From Archaeoglobi archaeon (lineage in GTDB: Archaea > Halobacteriota > Archaeoglobi > Archaeoglobales > Archaeoglobaceae), in NCBI GenBank assembly GCA_029259455.1, contig JAPDIT010000053.1, forward strand, positions 1 to 33,037: a DNA stretch of 33,037 bases, read 5' to 3'. Made by a program: the position numbers and the translations under genes. Shown piece by piece: positions 23,973 through 32,927 of the stretch. The notes below the pieces were generated by a model. The model was given only the letters and a program-made list of their open reading frames with translations. It had not been told where the DNA came from and ran no database searches. The first letter of the stretch is position 1. The number at the start of each line of letters is the position of its first letter.

Positions 23973-24128
23973 TCACCAGTACTTTTTAAACCCGAGTTCA
24001 GCAGCAACTTCTCTAAAGCACTGTCTGCAGAGGTATAGACCGTACCTTCTGATCAATCCTCTCCTCCTTCCACATCTCCTGCACTCATTTGCTCCTCTAC
24101 CAAAAACCTTCGTTCTCTCTTTCTTCAT
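23973..24128 (-). CDS. rps14: 30S ribosomal protein S14 (zinc-binding type); absent from the supplied ORF track
   Basis: Minus-strand translation [51 protein letters not shown] (51 aa) has the CxxC...CxxC zinc pattern and sits between rpl5 and rps8 as expected. ATGA overlap with the rpl5 stop. Confidence 0.97.
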   Translation of the reverse strand: MKKERTKVFGRGANECRRCGRRRGLIRRYGLYLCRQCFREVAAELGFKKYW

Positions 24129-24667
24129 TCTACAATCACCCCCAGAGACTCAAGCCAGCGGATTGTATCATCTTTAGTCACTCTGTGTGATGATGCGATC
24201 TTCGACTTTTTTCTCCTTCTTCTCGCAACTCTGTAACCTCTTCTTTTGAGAGATACACATATGTCCATGCCGAAAATGCCGATATCAGGGTCGTAATCAA
24301 CTCCCGGCAGGTCAATATGCTCGGCGATACCAAATGCAAAGTAACCATCGCCAATCGACTTTCTGCTCAATCTGTTCTCTTTTACCGTGAGCGCATCCTT
24401 AAGGAACTTAAGCGCCTTCTCACCGCGCAGAGTAACTTTAACTCCAATCGCTTCACCTTTTCTAATCCCAAAGTTTTTGATCGTCATTTTAGCATAAGTT
24501 ATTGCGGGTCTCTGACCTACAAGTTCCTCTAAAAGGCTGTAGGCTTTTTTGTGCCTCTCTCCGCTCTCTCCAACGCCGATGTTGATGACAACTTTATCCA
24601 GCACAACCTCTTTCATTGGGTTCTCCTTCATCTCTTTCCCTTTCCTTTCAACTTCGACTGCCTGCAT
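24125..24667 (-). CDS. rpl5: 50S ribosomal protein L5
   Basis: [74 protein letters not shown]. Confidence 0.96.
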   Translation of the reverse strand: MQAVEVERKGKEMKENPMKEVVLDKVVINIGVGESGERHKKAYSLLEELVGQRPAITYAKMTIKNFGIRKGEAIGVKVTLRGEKALKFLKDALTVKENRLSRKSIGDGYFAFGIAEHIDLPGVDYDPDIGIFGMDICVSLKRRGYRVARRRRKKSKIASSHRVTKDDTIRWLESLGVIVE

Positions 24668-24670
24668 TAC

Positions 24671-25378
24671 TTACACCCCCAGGTCAATCACGGGCTTGCT
24701 GCTGTCCTTCTTACCCACCACGAACACGTAATCTTCAATCGTCGTAATGTCCCTCTCTTCACCCTCTACCGTCACTAAGTTGGGAGCTGAGCTTCTCACT
24801 ATCTTGTACTCCTTGAGTCTGCCGATTTCTCCGGCGTGAGTCCCACCTGTAATCATCACGAGAGCACCCTCTTCAAACTTCAGGTGGTCAACGACCTCCT
24901 TTTCGGGGATCCTTAGAAGAATGCTATCTTTAGTCTTGTACTCGTTACTGCCAAGGATGTTTGTGCCATCGAAAAGGTTGAGCTGAACTTTTCCGCCCCT
25001 CACAAGAGTCTTGTTGGTTATCTTGTAAAGCTTGAGGTTCGCATCTTCAACCTCCTTGGGAACGTATCTTCCCTTCTCGTCAAAGAGAATTCTGTAACTT
25101 TTTTCTAACTTCGGAATCGTAATGACGTCGAAAAGACCTACAGGGAATTTGTAGTCCTTCCTCACAATTCCATCAACGAGAATCTCGCCGGATGAGATTA
25201 TCCTTCTCGCCTCTCTCCCAGTATCGGCCAGCTCAAGGAAGTCTCTAACAAGTACAAGCAGTGGGATCGCCTCTTTGTTGTGTGGGCCAGGTGATGGCTT
25301 TACAATCCATTTTGAAACCTTTCTCGGTATTTTGTATGTTTTTGGAGCCGAAAGTCTCTTCTGATGCAACTCAATCAC
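24671..25378 (-). CDS. rps4e: 30S ribosomal protein S4e
   Basis: HQKRLSAPKTYKIPRKVSKWIVKPSPGPHNKEAIPLLVLVRDFLELADTGREARRIISSGEILVDGIVRKDYKFPVGLFDVI. Confidence 0.96.
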   Translation of the reverse strand: MIELHQKRLSAPKTYKIPRKVSKWIVKPSPGPHNKEAIPLLVLVRDFLELADTGREARRIISSGEILVDGIVRKDYKFPVGLFDVITIPKLEKSYRILFDEKGRYVPKEVEDANLKLYKITNKTLVRGGKVQLNLFDGTNILGSNEYKTKDSILLRIPEKEVVDHLKFEEGALVMITGGTHAGEIGRLKEYKIVRSSAPNLVTVEGEERDITTIEDYVFVVGKKDSSKPVIDLGV

Positions 25379-25737
25379 CTCTCAAGTATTTTCTTTCTGA
25401 CCTCGTCAATTTCACCGAGGTCTATGATCATGACATTTGACGGATGAATTGGGACGGCAACTTCAGTCCCATCGGACTTCGTAACCGTGGCACCGTCAAC
25501 CGTAATCTTACACCTCTTCATGTCAACCTCAAGCACCCTTCCCTCGTGGCCTGCAAACTGTCCGCGCATAATTCTAACCTTGTCTCCCTTTCTGACCCTT
25601 ATCGCCCTTTTCCCGTATTTCTTTCTGAGGTCTTTTGAAAGTGTGGCGTGAAGAAGTCTGTGTCTCTCATGAAGCTTTGACGTCTTGTAAAGCCATCTTC
25701 TCTGCTTCCTCGGTTGCTTTGACTTTGGAACAGCCAT
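25375..25737 (-). CDS. rpl24: 50S ribosomal protein L24
   Basis: MAVPKSKQPRKQRRWLYKTSKLHERHRLLHATLSKDLRKKYGKRAIRVRKGDKVRIMRGQFAGHEGRVLEVDMKRCKITVDG; start refined from 25746. Confidence 0.95.
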   Translation of the reverse strand: MAVPKSKQPRKQRRWLYKTSKLHERHRLLHATLSKDLRKKYGKRAIRVRKGDKVRIMRGQFAGHEGRVLEVDMKRCKITVDGATVTKSDGTEVAVPIHPSNVMIIDLGEIDEVRKKILER

Positions 25738-25747
25738 TTTTATCACC

Positions 25748-26146
25748 TCACACTATAACGGATGCGATTGTACCTATCTTCGCGAAGCGCTCCGCAGCCT
25801 CTCTTGCGACAGCCCCTCTGATTTCAGAACCTCTCGGTTCTCCTCTATCATTTGTTATAACTGCCGCATTGTCTTCGAACTTCACTCTCGTCCCATCCGG
25901 GCGGCGGTACTCCTTTCTCTGCCTGATAATAACCGCATAATGCACCTGCTTCCTGATTTCGGGAGTGCCTTTCTTAACCGTGACAACAACTATGTCCCCA
26001 ACACCAGCTGCGGGATATCTTCTCCTCACACCCTTGTAGCCCTTAACCGCTATAATCTCAAGTTCTCTCGCACCAGTGTTGTCTGCACAAACAAGCCTCG
26101 CTCCTGTTGGCAAAGCCCTTGGAATGTTAGCTCTTACTGCCTTCAT
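25748..26146 (-). CDS. rpl14: 50S ribosomal protein L14
   Basis: [86 protein letters not shown]. Confidence 0.96.
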   Translation of the reverse strand: MKAVRANIPRALPTGARLVCADNTGARELEIIAVKGYKGVRRRYPAAGVGDIVVVTVKKGTPEIRKQVHYAVIIRQRKEYRRPDGTRVKFEDNAAVITNDRGEPRGSEIRGAVAREAAERFAKIGTIASVIV

Positions 26147-26468
26147 TGCCTACCACCTCCAAAATAACGAAGCTTTTAGTCTTGCTAATCGGTCTGCACT
26201 CGCCAATCGTAACTATATCTCCCGGTTTTGCTCTGATGCATTCGGGATTATGAGCGTGAAGCTTGGATCTCTTCTTCATGTACCTCTCAAACTTTGGAAC
26301 GTATCTGATAAGCTCTCTTTCAATCACTGCAGTTTTTCCGTAGGTCTTAACCACCTTACCGCGAAGCAACTGCCCCCTCACCGAAAGCGTTCCGTGAAAC
26401 GGACAGTTTTTATCCTCACATTCCCTTTCAGGAGGTTTCACGTCAATACCAATATCCCTCATATCCAC
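26127..26468 (-). CDS. rps17: 30S ribosomal protein S17
   Basis: [102 protein letters not shown]. Confidence 0.96.
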   Translation of the reverse strand: MDMRDIGIDVKPPERECEDKNCPFHGTLSVRGQLLRGKVVKTYGKTAVIERELIRYVPKFERYMKKRSKLHAHNPECIRAKPGDIVTIGECRPISKTKSFVILEVVGNEGSKS

Positions 26469-26767
26469 ACACCTTTGGCTCTTTTAAGCAGCATCAACCC
26501 CCTCTTTATCCTATCCTCCGGTCTGAAATTTATCAGGTCACCCTTTATCCTCATGATTTTACACTTATACCACACTCTGAAGGTTCTATCACTCTTCGCC
26601 ACGACTTTTAAACCTTTTTCAGTCATTATTTTGAGCGTGTTTTGTGTCTCATCAACCACTTCTCCCTTTATCCCTACTTCATTTTCATTTGGGCTCTCAA
26701 CAACTTCCACCATCAGGCCAATCCAGTCCCTCGCTATCACTTCTACACCCTGTAGCCTTCCTCGCAT
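26459..26767 (-). CDS. rnp1: RNase P protein component 1 (Rpp29/POP4 homologue)
   Basis: [76 protein letters not shown]; conserved location between rpl29 and rps17. Exact start uncertain. Confidence 0.92.
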   Translation of the reverse strand: MRGRLQGVEVIARDWIGLMVEVVESPNENEVGIKGEVVDETQNTLKIMTEKGLKVVAKSDRTFRVWYKCKIMRIKGDLINFRPEDRIKRGLMLLKRAKGVWI

Positions 26768-26949
26768 AATGCTGTCTTCAACCTTGCGATATCCTTTCTG
26801 ATGAGGTTAATTCTCCCCGGGTTTTCCACTGCACCGCCGCTCCTCACGATAGTTCTGAGCTTGAGAAGTTCAAGCTCCAGTTCCCTCAGCTTCTTGAGCT
26901 TCTCCTCCCTGCTCATCTCCCTTATCTCCCTCATCTTCACCGCCTTCAC
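26743..26949 (-). CDS. rpl29: 50S ribosomal protein L29
   Basis: [59 protein letters not shown]; start could be 26949 or 26934. Confidence 0.93.
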   Translation of the reverse strand: MKAVKMREIREMSREEKLKKLRELELELLKLRTIVRSGGAVENPGRINLIRKDIARLKTALCEEGYRV

Positions 26950-27559
26950 CCCTCAGCTGCTCCACATCAACATCCTTAACCTCAAACTCATCGGGCAAGG
27001 TTACATCGGGCGGGATTATCCTCACGCTAACTCCAAGGACTCCCAGCTTTTTGATAGCTATGTCAAAGCCCTTCTGAACCATACTCTCAGCGGGATCTCC
27101 GGTGTGAACAATTGTGCCCGCAACGAACTTCTCAGTTCTCGCCCTCTCGCTAACGAGCTTTCCGCTAATCTCAATCTCGCAGCCCTTTGCACCAGCCTCT
27201 ATGATTCTGTAGAGGAACCTGTAGCCAGCTCTTCTGAAGTACCAACCCCTCTCTAAAGCTCTTGCAAGCAGTGAAGCCATTAGCTGGGCGTTAAATTCTG
27301 GTTTTTCAACCTCATCAACGCTGACCTGTGGATTCTCGATGCCAAACTCCTTCAGCTTTTCCGTCAAAGCTTTGATTCTTCTTCCACCCTTTCCAATAAC
27401 CAGTCCTGGCCTCTCAACGAACAGCGTAACTTGAGTACCGAGGGGGGTTCGCAGTATGTCCATCCCTCCGAAACCTGCGCTCCTCACTTCATCCTTGATC
27501 CACTCCTTGACCATCAGCTTTTTCAGCCTGTCCTGAACGAACTTTCTCTCTACGGCCAT
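26870..27559 (-). CDS. rps3: 30S ribosomal protein S3
   Basis: MAVERKFVQDRLKKLMVKEWIKDEVRSAGFGGMDILRTPLGTQVTLFVERPGLVIGKGGRRIKALTEKLKEFGIENPQVSVDEVEKPEFNAQLMASLLARALERGWYFRRAGYRFL; acidic C-terminal tail. Confidence 0.97.
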   Translation of the reverse strand: MAVERKFVQDRLKKLMVKEWIKDEVRSAGFGGMDILRTPLGTQVTLFVERPGLVIGKGGRRIKALTEKLKEFGIENPQVSVDEVEKPEFNAQLMASLLARALERGWYFRRAGYRFLYRIIEAGAKGCEIEISGKLVSERARTEKFVAGTIVHTGDPAESMVQKGFDIAIKKLGVLGVSVRIIPPDVTLPDEFEVKDVDVEQLRGEGGEDEGDKGDEQGGEAQEAEGTGA

Positions 27560-28020
27560 TACCTCACCTCTGCTACAAGCTCTACTGTTGTAAGCTGCTG
27601 AAATCTCGGCGTTGCCCTACCGAATGCTCTCGGCATGTACCTCTTAATTACTCTGCCCTTCTGAGCCTGAGCGTGCACTATAACAAGACTCTCCATATCC
27701 AGACCCTTGTATTCTGCGTTTGCCCTGAGATTTTTGAGAACCTTCAGAACGTATTTCGCAGCCTTCTGTGGATACCTTCCTGCATACCACTTCTCTAAAC
27801 CTCTTTTGTGCGCTACCTTCTTCTTGTACTTTTTGAATGGTATTGGCCTTTTCATCTCAATTACATCCTCCAGAAGTCTCATCGCCTCCTCTACCCTCTT
27901 TCCCCTGATTTCTCTGCATATTTCGACAGCATGCTTGAAGCTGATTGGCATCTCGTAGCCCATCGCTTTAGCAGCTCTCGTTTCATCCTCAGGCTTGTAA
28001 GCGTAGTTCACTCTCGCCAT
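27559..28020 (-). CDS. rpl22: 50S ribosomal protein L22
   Basis: MPISFKHAVEICREIRGKRVEEAMRLLEDVIEMKRPIPFKKYKKKVAHKRGLEKWYAGRYPQKAAKYVLKVLKNLRANAEYKGLD. Confidence 0.96.
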   Translation of the reverse strand: MARVNYAYKPEDETRAAKAMGYEMPISFKHAVEICREIRGKRVEEAMRLLEDVIEMKRPIPFKKYKKKVAHKRGLEKWYAGRYPQKAAKYVLKVLKNLRANAEYKGLDMESLVIVHAQAQKGRVIKRYMPRAFGRATPRFQQLTTVELVAEVR

Positions 28021-28026
28021 AAGCCA

Positions 28027-28428
28027 TCACTTCAGCGGCACGTACTTGCTGCTCCTCGTAGCACCAACACCTGGACCGCTGTGCTTCTCGAAGCGTCTGG
28101 TTAGAGCAAACTCTCCCAGCCTGTGGCCGATCATCTCCGGCTTTATCTCCACTCTAACGAACTCCTTGCCGTTGTGCACAAACACAACCTTTCCAACCAT
28201 CTCAGGCAGCACAACCATATCTCTGCAGTGTGTCCTCGCCATTCCTTTCTTTCTGAGCTTTCTCAGGAGCTTTTCTTCCTGCTCGGTGAAGCCTCTCTTT
28301 ATCTTCCTCCTTTCCCTTGCCGGAAGAAGCTTTGCAAGCTCGTCAAGTGGTATTTTTTGAAGTTCTTCAAGCGTGTAACCGCGATACTTGAAGTCTCTCG
28401 GTCTGACAACCTTACTCTTTAACGCCAC
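28027..28428 (-). CDS. rps19: 30S ribosomal protein S19
   Basis: [47 protein letters not shown]...[49 protein letters not shown]. Confidence 0.97.
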   Translation of the reverse strand: MALKSKVVRPRDFKYRGYTLEELQKIPLDELAKLLPARERRKIKRGFTEQEEKLLRKLRKKGMARTHCRDMVVLPEMVGKVVFVHNGKEFVRVEIKPEMIGHRLGEFALTRRFEKHSGPGVGATRSSKYVPLK

Positions 28429-28432
28429 ATTA

Positions 28433-29146
28433 TCACCTCCTCACGCCCGTCCTGCGGGCTGCAATACTTCCAACCTTCCTTCCTGGAGGAGCGTTACGGC
28501 TAACAGTCTTTGGCCTACCAACATGCTGGTGCTTACCTCCACCGAAGGGGTGATCCACGGCATTCATCGCAACTCCTCTCACCCTCGGCCACTTTGCAGC
28601 CTTGCTCTTCATCTTATGGTACTTCTTACCAGCCTTAACGAAGGGCTTGTCTGTCCTGCCTCCACCTGCCACAACACCAATCATCGCCCTGCAGTTCGGA
28701 TGGAACCACTTCTGCTTTCCAGAAGGCATCTGAACGAGAACCTTATCAGCCTCTCTTGAAACAACAAATCCGAACGTTCCGCTTGCCCTGATAAACTTCC
28801 CACCATCACCGGGCTGAGCTTCGATGTTGCAAACCGGAGTTCCCTCGGGAATGTTTTTCAGATAAGTCGTGTTCCCGGATGCAATCTCAACCTGATCGCC
28901 AGCGTAAATAACATCACCAGTCCCAAGACCTTCAACTGCAAGAATGTAAGTCTCAGAACCATCGGGGAGTTTAACCAGAGCAACAGGACCGTTTCTTGCA
29001 GAATCGTGCTGAATGTCAATAACTCTAGCCTGAATTACCTCGTCCTTAAACCTCAGAAGCTTTGCGTCAGTCTTATACTTATGAGAGGGGGCCCTGTACG
29101 TTGGGGTTCCTTTTCCTCTATTCTGGGAGATTATTCTTTTGCCCAT
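28433..29146 (-). CDS. rpl2: 50S ribosomal protein L2
   Basis: [25 protein letters not shown]...[50 protein letters not shown]. Confidence 0.97.
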   Translation of the reverse strand: MGKRIISQNRGKGTPTYRAPSHKYKTDAKLLRFKDEVIQARVIDIQHDSARNGPVALVKLPDGSETYILAVEGLGTGDVIYAGDQVEIASGNTTYLKNIPEGTPVCNIEAQPGDGGKFIRASGTFGFVVSREADKVLVQMPSGKQKWFHPNCRAMIGVVAGGGRTDKPFVKAGKKYHKMKSKAAKWPRVRGVAMNAVDHPFGGGKHQHVGRPKTVSRNAPPGRKVGSIAARRTGVRR

Positions 29147-29157
29147 ACATCACCACC

Positions 29158-29409
29158 TCAGAACACTCCGAGTTTGGAAAGAATTTCCTCTGCCGAATAA
29201 TCGGGCTTAAGCTTGATGTAGGCCTTCTTCTCACCTTTAGGGGTTATCAGCGTGTTCACCCTTTCCACTTCAACGTCGAACAGCTTCTCAATTTCTTTCT
29301 TGATTTGTTCTTTTCTCGCTCTTGTATCCACTATTGCCGTCAGAACGTTCTTCTCAAGCTCTGCAACGCTTTTCTCCGTAACAAGGAAGCATTTGATCAG
29401 CATAACCAC
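29158..29409 (-). CDS. rpl23: 50S ribosomal protein L23
   Basis: MLIKCFLVTEKSVAELEKNVLTAIVDTRARKEQIKKEIEKLFDVEVERVNTLITPKGEKKAYIKLKPDYSAEEILSKLGVF. Confidence 0.95.
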   Translation of the reverse strand: MVMLIKCFLVTEKSVAELEKNVLTAIVDTRARKEQIKKEIEKLFDVEVERVNTLITPKGEKKAYIKLKPDYSAEEILSKLGVF

Positions 29410-30161
29410 TCACCCAGATACTCAACCGCTGATTTCGTCCAGACAGTCAGCCTCCCCGGGTGGCAGCCGGGAGCGAGAAGTTCTACATTCAAGTCCTTAA
29501 CTACAACAGTGTCAACACCCGGCAGGTTCTTCGCAGCTTTTATAACTCCGTTATCTTTACTAACGACGAGCAGAACGCTCTTCTTTTTGACGTATCTTCT
29601 TCCTCTCATCTTGCCTTTGCCAGCTCTGTATCTCTTTCTCTCCTTTGCTCTCTCAACATCAGCGTAAACACCAATCGCCTTGAAAACCTCCGCAACGTCC
29701 TTCGTTCTGTTTACCGACTCGATGTCATCGGTCACAATTTTTGGCAAATCTCCGTCAAACAGGTGGTTTCTCTGCTTCACGATCTCCTCGTTGGCCGTTG
29801 CAGCGATTGCTGATCTAAGAGCTTTCCTCATTTCTTTCTTGTTAATCTTCTCTGCCCACTTCCTCTCAGGCTTTGGTGGATGAGCTCTTCTCCCTCCAAC
29901 AGCCTGAGGAACAACTACTGCCCTTCTGCCGAGCTTCCATCTCGGAACTCTTGCATATCCATGTCCCGGTCCCCAGTTCTCCCATGAGTAGTCAACACCA
30001 CTCAGCGGGTTCGGCCCGTAGGGCTGCCTGCGGTGAGATTGAATAGCCAGCACAGCTCTCTTAATTATATCCGGTCTGAACTCCTCTGAAAAAACCTTAG
30101 GAAGTTCTATCTCCTCTGTTACTTCTCCCTTCAGGCTCAAGACCTTTGCCCTCATACTCAT
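29397..30161 (-). CDS. rpl4: 50S ribosomal protein L4
   Basis: RPDIIKRAVLAIQSHRRQPYGPNPLSGVDYSWENWGPGHGYARVPRWKLGRRAVVVPQAVGGRRAHPPKPERKWAEKINKKEMRKALRSAIAATA. Confidence 0.96.
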   Translation of the reverse strand: MSMRAKVLSLKGEVTEEIELPKVFSEEFRPDIIKRAVLAIQSHRRQPYGPNPLSGVDYSWENWGPGHGYARVPRWKLGRRAVVVPQAVGGRRAHPPKPERKWAEKINKKEMRKALRSAIAATANEEIVKQRNHLFDGDLPKIVTDDIESVNRTKDVAEVFKAIGVYADVERAKERKRYRAGKGKMRGRRYVKKKSVLLVVSKDNGVIKAAKNLPGVDTVVVKDLNVELLAPGCHPGRLTVWTKSAVEYLGEWLC

Positions 30162-31147
30162 CTCCCCTGCTTGGATGTTGTGCTTACGTAAACAATACTC
30201 ACACCGTCAAACTCCGCCTTTGGTGGCCTGATTGCATCTCTCATTCTTATCAACCTCTTAACCGGCCCCGGAACCGAGCCAGTTATGAGGACATACTGAG
30301 TTCTGATTACTCCGTAGTGTAGGAATCCACCATTTGGAGTAATCTCTTCTCCGTTCTCCCCAATCTTGATTAGCCTCTTGTTGTACTCGGTTCTCTGGTG
30401 GAACCCCATCTGCCCTGCCTGCGGAACTGTCCACCTCACGCGGTGGGGATTCCAAGGACCTAGAGTTCCAACTCTTCTGTGCTTGCTGCTTCTCGCATGC
30501 TTTGCATCCAGCGTAATCACACCCCACCTCTTAACCGGCCCCTGGAATCCCTTGCCTTTCGTCACCGCTATTACATCAATAATCGCACCTTCCTCAAAAA
30601 CCTCAGAAACTTTTATTTCGCCACCGAGCTTGGATATTGCGTAATCGAGAGCCTCTTCAACATTTCCTCCAATTTTGTGCTCCATAACATCAGGAACCTT
30701 CTTCGGGACTCCCGTGATGAGGTAGGGCTGCGTGTAGGTTACAACCCTCACCTCTGAGGCGTTCTCAACTTTCTTGAGCTTATCCACATCGGGCTCCTTT
30801 CTGGGAAGATTCAGCCTCCTGTTGAGAAAATCATCCAGATTGTTGCTCCAGACCTCTGCTGCAATCTGCATTCCATACTGCGTTTTCTTGTAAACCCTCA
30901 CCGCTGCAACTTTCATCGGTGGCGTCTCTATTACTGTAACAGGAACCACGATCTCCTCACCGTAGGTGGGAGAGTTCTTTCTGTCATCTATCATCACCAC
31001 GTGTGTCATCCCTGCCTTGTAGCCCGCAAATCCCTGCATCCTCACCGTATCGCACTCTGGCCACGACCTGATTCTTGGAACGATACTCTTCGCCCTTTTT
31101 CTTGGAGAAAACCCTAAAGAACCCCTTCTCGGTCTGTGATACTTCAT
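30158..31147 (-). CDS. rpl3: 50S ribosomal protein L3
   Basis: MKYHRPRRGSLGFSPRKRAKSIVPRIRSWPECDTVRMQGFAGYKAGMTHVVMIDD...GVTKGKGFQGPVKRWG-type core (AVTKGKGFQGPVKRWGV), GTLGPWNPHRVRWTVPQAGQMGFHQRTEYNKRL. Confidence 0.97.
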   Translation of the reverse strand: MKYHRPRRGSLGFSPRKRAKSIVPRIRSWPECDTVRMQGFAGYKAGMTHVVMIDDRKNSPTYGEEIVVPVTVIETPPMKVAAVRVYKKTQYGMQIAAEVWSNNLDDFLNRRLNLPRKEPDVDKLKKVENASEVRVVTYTQPYLITGVPKKVPDVMEHKIGGNVEEALDYAISKLGGEIKVSEVFEEGAIIDVIAVTKGKGFQGPVKRWGVITLDAKHARSSKHRRVGTLGPWNPHRVRWTVPQAGQMGFHQRTEYNKRLIKIGENGEEITPNGGFLHYGVIRTQYVLITGSVPGPVKRLIRMRDAIRPPKAEFDGVSIVYVSTTSKQGR

Positions 31148-31914
31148 TTCAAACCACCCCAGTGGTCTGCAAAATTAACAAGTGAAAGAGTGGCGAAGAT
31201 AGCTTCCTCTAACCTCACAGTTTTCGTTCCCTGATTCGGCACCACATTCCAGCACTCTGCCTCCATCTTGATCCCCAACCTTTTCGCAATTTCGAACACG
31301 CCCTCTTCCGGATTTCCGAACACGAGCGTGACGTCACGTCTTAACGCTGGTGGCTTCACAACCTCACACTTTCGTGAGGTTACCACCAGATTTTCTCTCC
31401 TTACGAGCTCCTCCAGCCGGAGCTTTTTCACTCTGTAACCCCAATACTTTTGGGGCTTTGCCTCTTCAACCCGCAACGGCGTCTTCGAACAGATCCTGAC
31501 GGTCACGCGGGCGCCCTTTTCAGCATCACTTTTCAGGGGCGCCAGGGCGTCGATGCCGATATCCACCCATCGCGTCCCGTCAGGGGCAACGTGTCTTACA
31601 ACGCCCTCCCTCATTTCACCGACTTTTAAATGTTTCGACGTGTGAGAGGGAATGGCGAGAGGTGGGAGCAAACCAGCGTACCTCAATGATTTTTTGAGAG
31701 GAAAAAGCTGTTTCCTCAGGTACTGTGGTGTTTCGAGGTATTCGAGTATTTCGGCAATGAAGTCGGACTCATCAAGTATTGGGTCATAATATATTAGTAT
31801 TTCATCTACTCTGAAAACTGCCGCAGCTCTCGCTATCAGTCCCACCTTGTATGTTTTAATCTTCTCATCCCTCTCGTTTATTAGAGATGAAGAGGGTATC
31901 GCTATCGAGAGCAT
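31144..31914 (-). CDS. Predicted SPOUT-superfamily RNA methyltransferase (DUF171/COG2106-like)
   Basis: LSIAIPSSSLINERDEKIKTYKVGLIARAAAVFRVDEILIYYD...LPPLAIPSHTSKHLKVGEMREGVV and VTLVFGNPEEGVFEIAKRLG; conserved position upstream of rpl3 in archaea. Confidence 0.85.
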   Translation of the reverse strand: MLSIAIPSSSLINERDEKIKTYKVGLIARAAAVFRVDEILIYYDPILDESDFIAEILEYLETPQYLRKQLFPLKKSLRYAGLLPPLAIPSHTSKHLKVGEMREGVVRHVAPDGTRWVDIGIDALAPLKSDAEKGARVTVRICSKTPLRVEEAKPQKYWGYRVKKLRLEELVRRENLVVTSRKCEVVKPPALRRDVTLVFGNPEEGVFEIAKRLGIKMEAECWNVVPNQGTKTVRLEEAIFATLSLVNFADHWGGLK

Positions 31915-31945
31915 TGAGCTAACTACAAACAGGCGGTTGATAAAG

Positions 31946-31959
31946 GTATTTTAAGTTTG
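31946..31959 (-). promoter_or_regulatory. Putative TATA promoter of the long ribosomal protein gene cluster
   Basis: Minus strand caaacttaaaatacc about 30-40 nt upstream of the ATG at 31914. Confidence 0.4.
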
Positions 31960-32000
31960 CGTACAGAACCAACTGTGATATCCCGAAATAATTTCACTCT

Positions 32001-32810
32001 TCAAACAACCACCCTGCTATACTCAAAACCCCTTTCAGCAGGCAACTTCCTCAAAAAAGCCTGATAGGGAGTCTCCAGTTCATCAAAGTTCAGGCTCATG
32101 TGTGGCATAATTATACCAGTGAACAAACTCCTCTAAAGAATCAAACAAATGGAGCTTCTGCTCCATCAAACCAAAGAACCTCTCAATCTTCGTTTGTTTG
32201 TGGATGGTTTATTCTGGCAAGGATGTGCCTTACTCCATTCTCTTTCAGGAATTCTTTAAACTTGTGTTTAGCCTTCTCTCCTGATTTAGCAGCAACGAAC
32301 TGTTCAGGATCAGTAAGGATTTCATTGGAACTCCGTACTCAGCGGTTTTCTGTGGTGGCTGAGTCAAATACTCCGTAACAGGTTATGAAGCGGGAAGCAT
32401 CATCCATGAATGCGATTATCCATTCGCCGTTGAGCCTTTTCCAGTCTCCCTGCCATAGAGACATTGAATGCTCTCTTTCGTAGCGAACCCGCTTCCTTCT
32501 TGTTCACACCCTCCTCCACCAGATTGTGTTTTAACAGGACTATAGATGGTGTTGTGAGGGATATGGATGCCGTAGTCCCCTTTCTATCAGCTTTTCTAGT
32601 GGGACTTAGTTTGTACCTCTGCTAGACTTCCAAGACAATTCTTTCCGTTTTCTGTTTTGGTCTTCTTCCCGGCTGTTTCAGTCTGGTATTTCGCCACTTG
32701 GTGTTACTCTCATCACTGCTGTTATTTCCTTTACCAGAGTACCCTTGTTTAGTTGTTTGATTATCCATCTGATTTTGTTAGTTAGCTTTCTCGCAAGAGT
32801 TGGGTTTAGG
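32001..32810 (-). pseudogene. Degenerate DDE (rve/integrase-core) transposase remnant with several frame breaks and stops
   Basis: Minus-strand fragments in different frames: KLTNKIRWIIKQLNKGTLVKEITAVMRVTP; SIVLLKHNLVEEGVNKK; SLWQGDWKRLNGEWIIAFMDDASRFITCYGVFDSATTEN; TDPEQFVAAKSGEKAKHKFKEFLKENGVRHILARINHPQTN; IERFFGLMEQKLHLFDSLEEFVHWYN; SLNFDELETPYQAFLRKLPAERGFEYSRVVV*. Order and spacing fit one integrase-core transposase. Confidence 0.8.
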
Positions 32811-32874
32811 TTTGAAATAATTTTGACAACATGTTGGAATTTTCAGCAGACCGAGCCTGCAGTTAGTAGTATCC

Positions 32875-32891
32875 CTGCGCTAAAAGCGCGG
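32875..32891 (+). repeat. Short hairpin (CTGCGC-TAAAA-GCGCGG) just upstream of the IS110 transposase
   Basis: Inverted repeat GCGC/GCGC extended by C-G and T-G pairs around a TAAAA loop. Confidence 0.5.
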
Positions 32892-32927
32892 AATTTTGAC
32901 TTAACAGGCGAAAAGGATGGTGGTAGT

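Noticed and set aside
26076-26801. 241-aa plus-strand ORF antisense to rpl14/rps17/rnp1
   Set aside because: Same reason; low-complexity Ser/Phe/Leu composition and no recognisable domain.
29062-29667. 201-aa plus-strand ORF antisense to rpl2/rpl23/rpl4
   Set aside because: Antisense shadow of ribosomal protein genes.
32100-32378. 92-aa plus-strand ORF in the IS remnant
   Set aside because: Antisense to clear transposase fragments on the minus strand.
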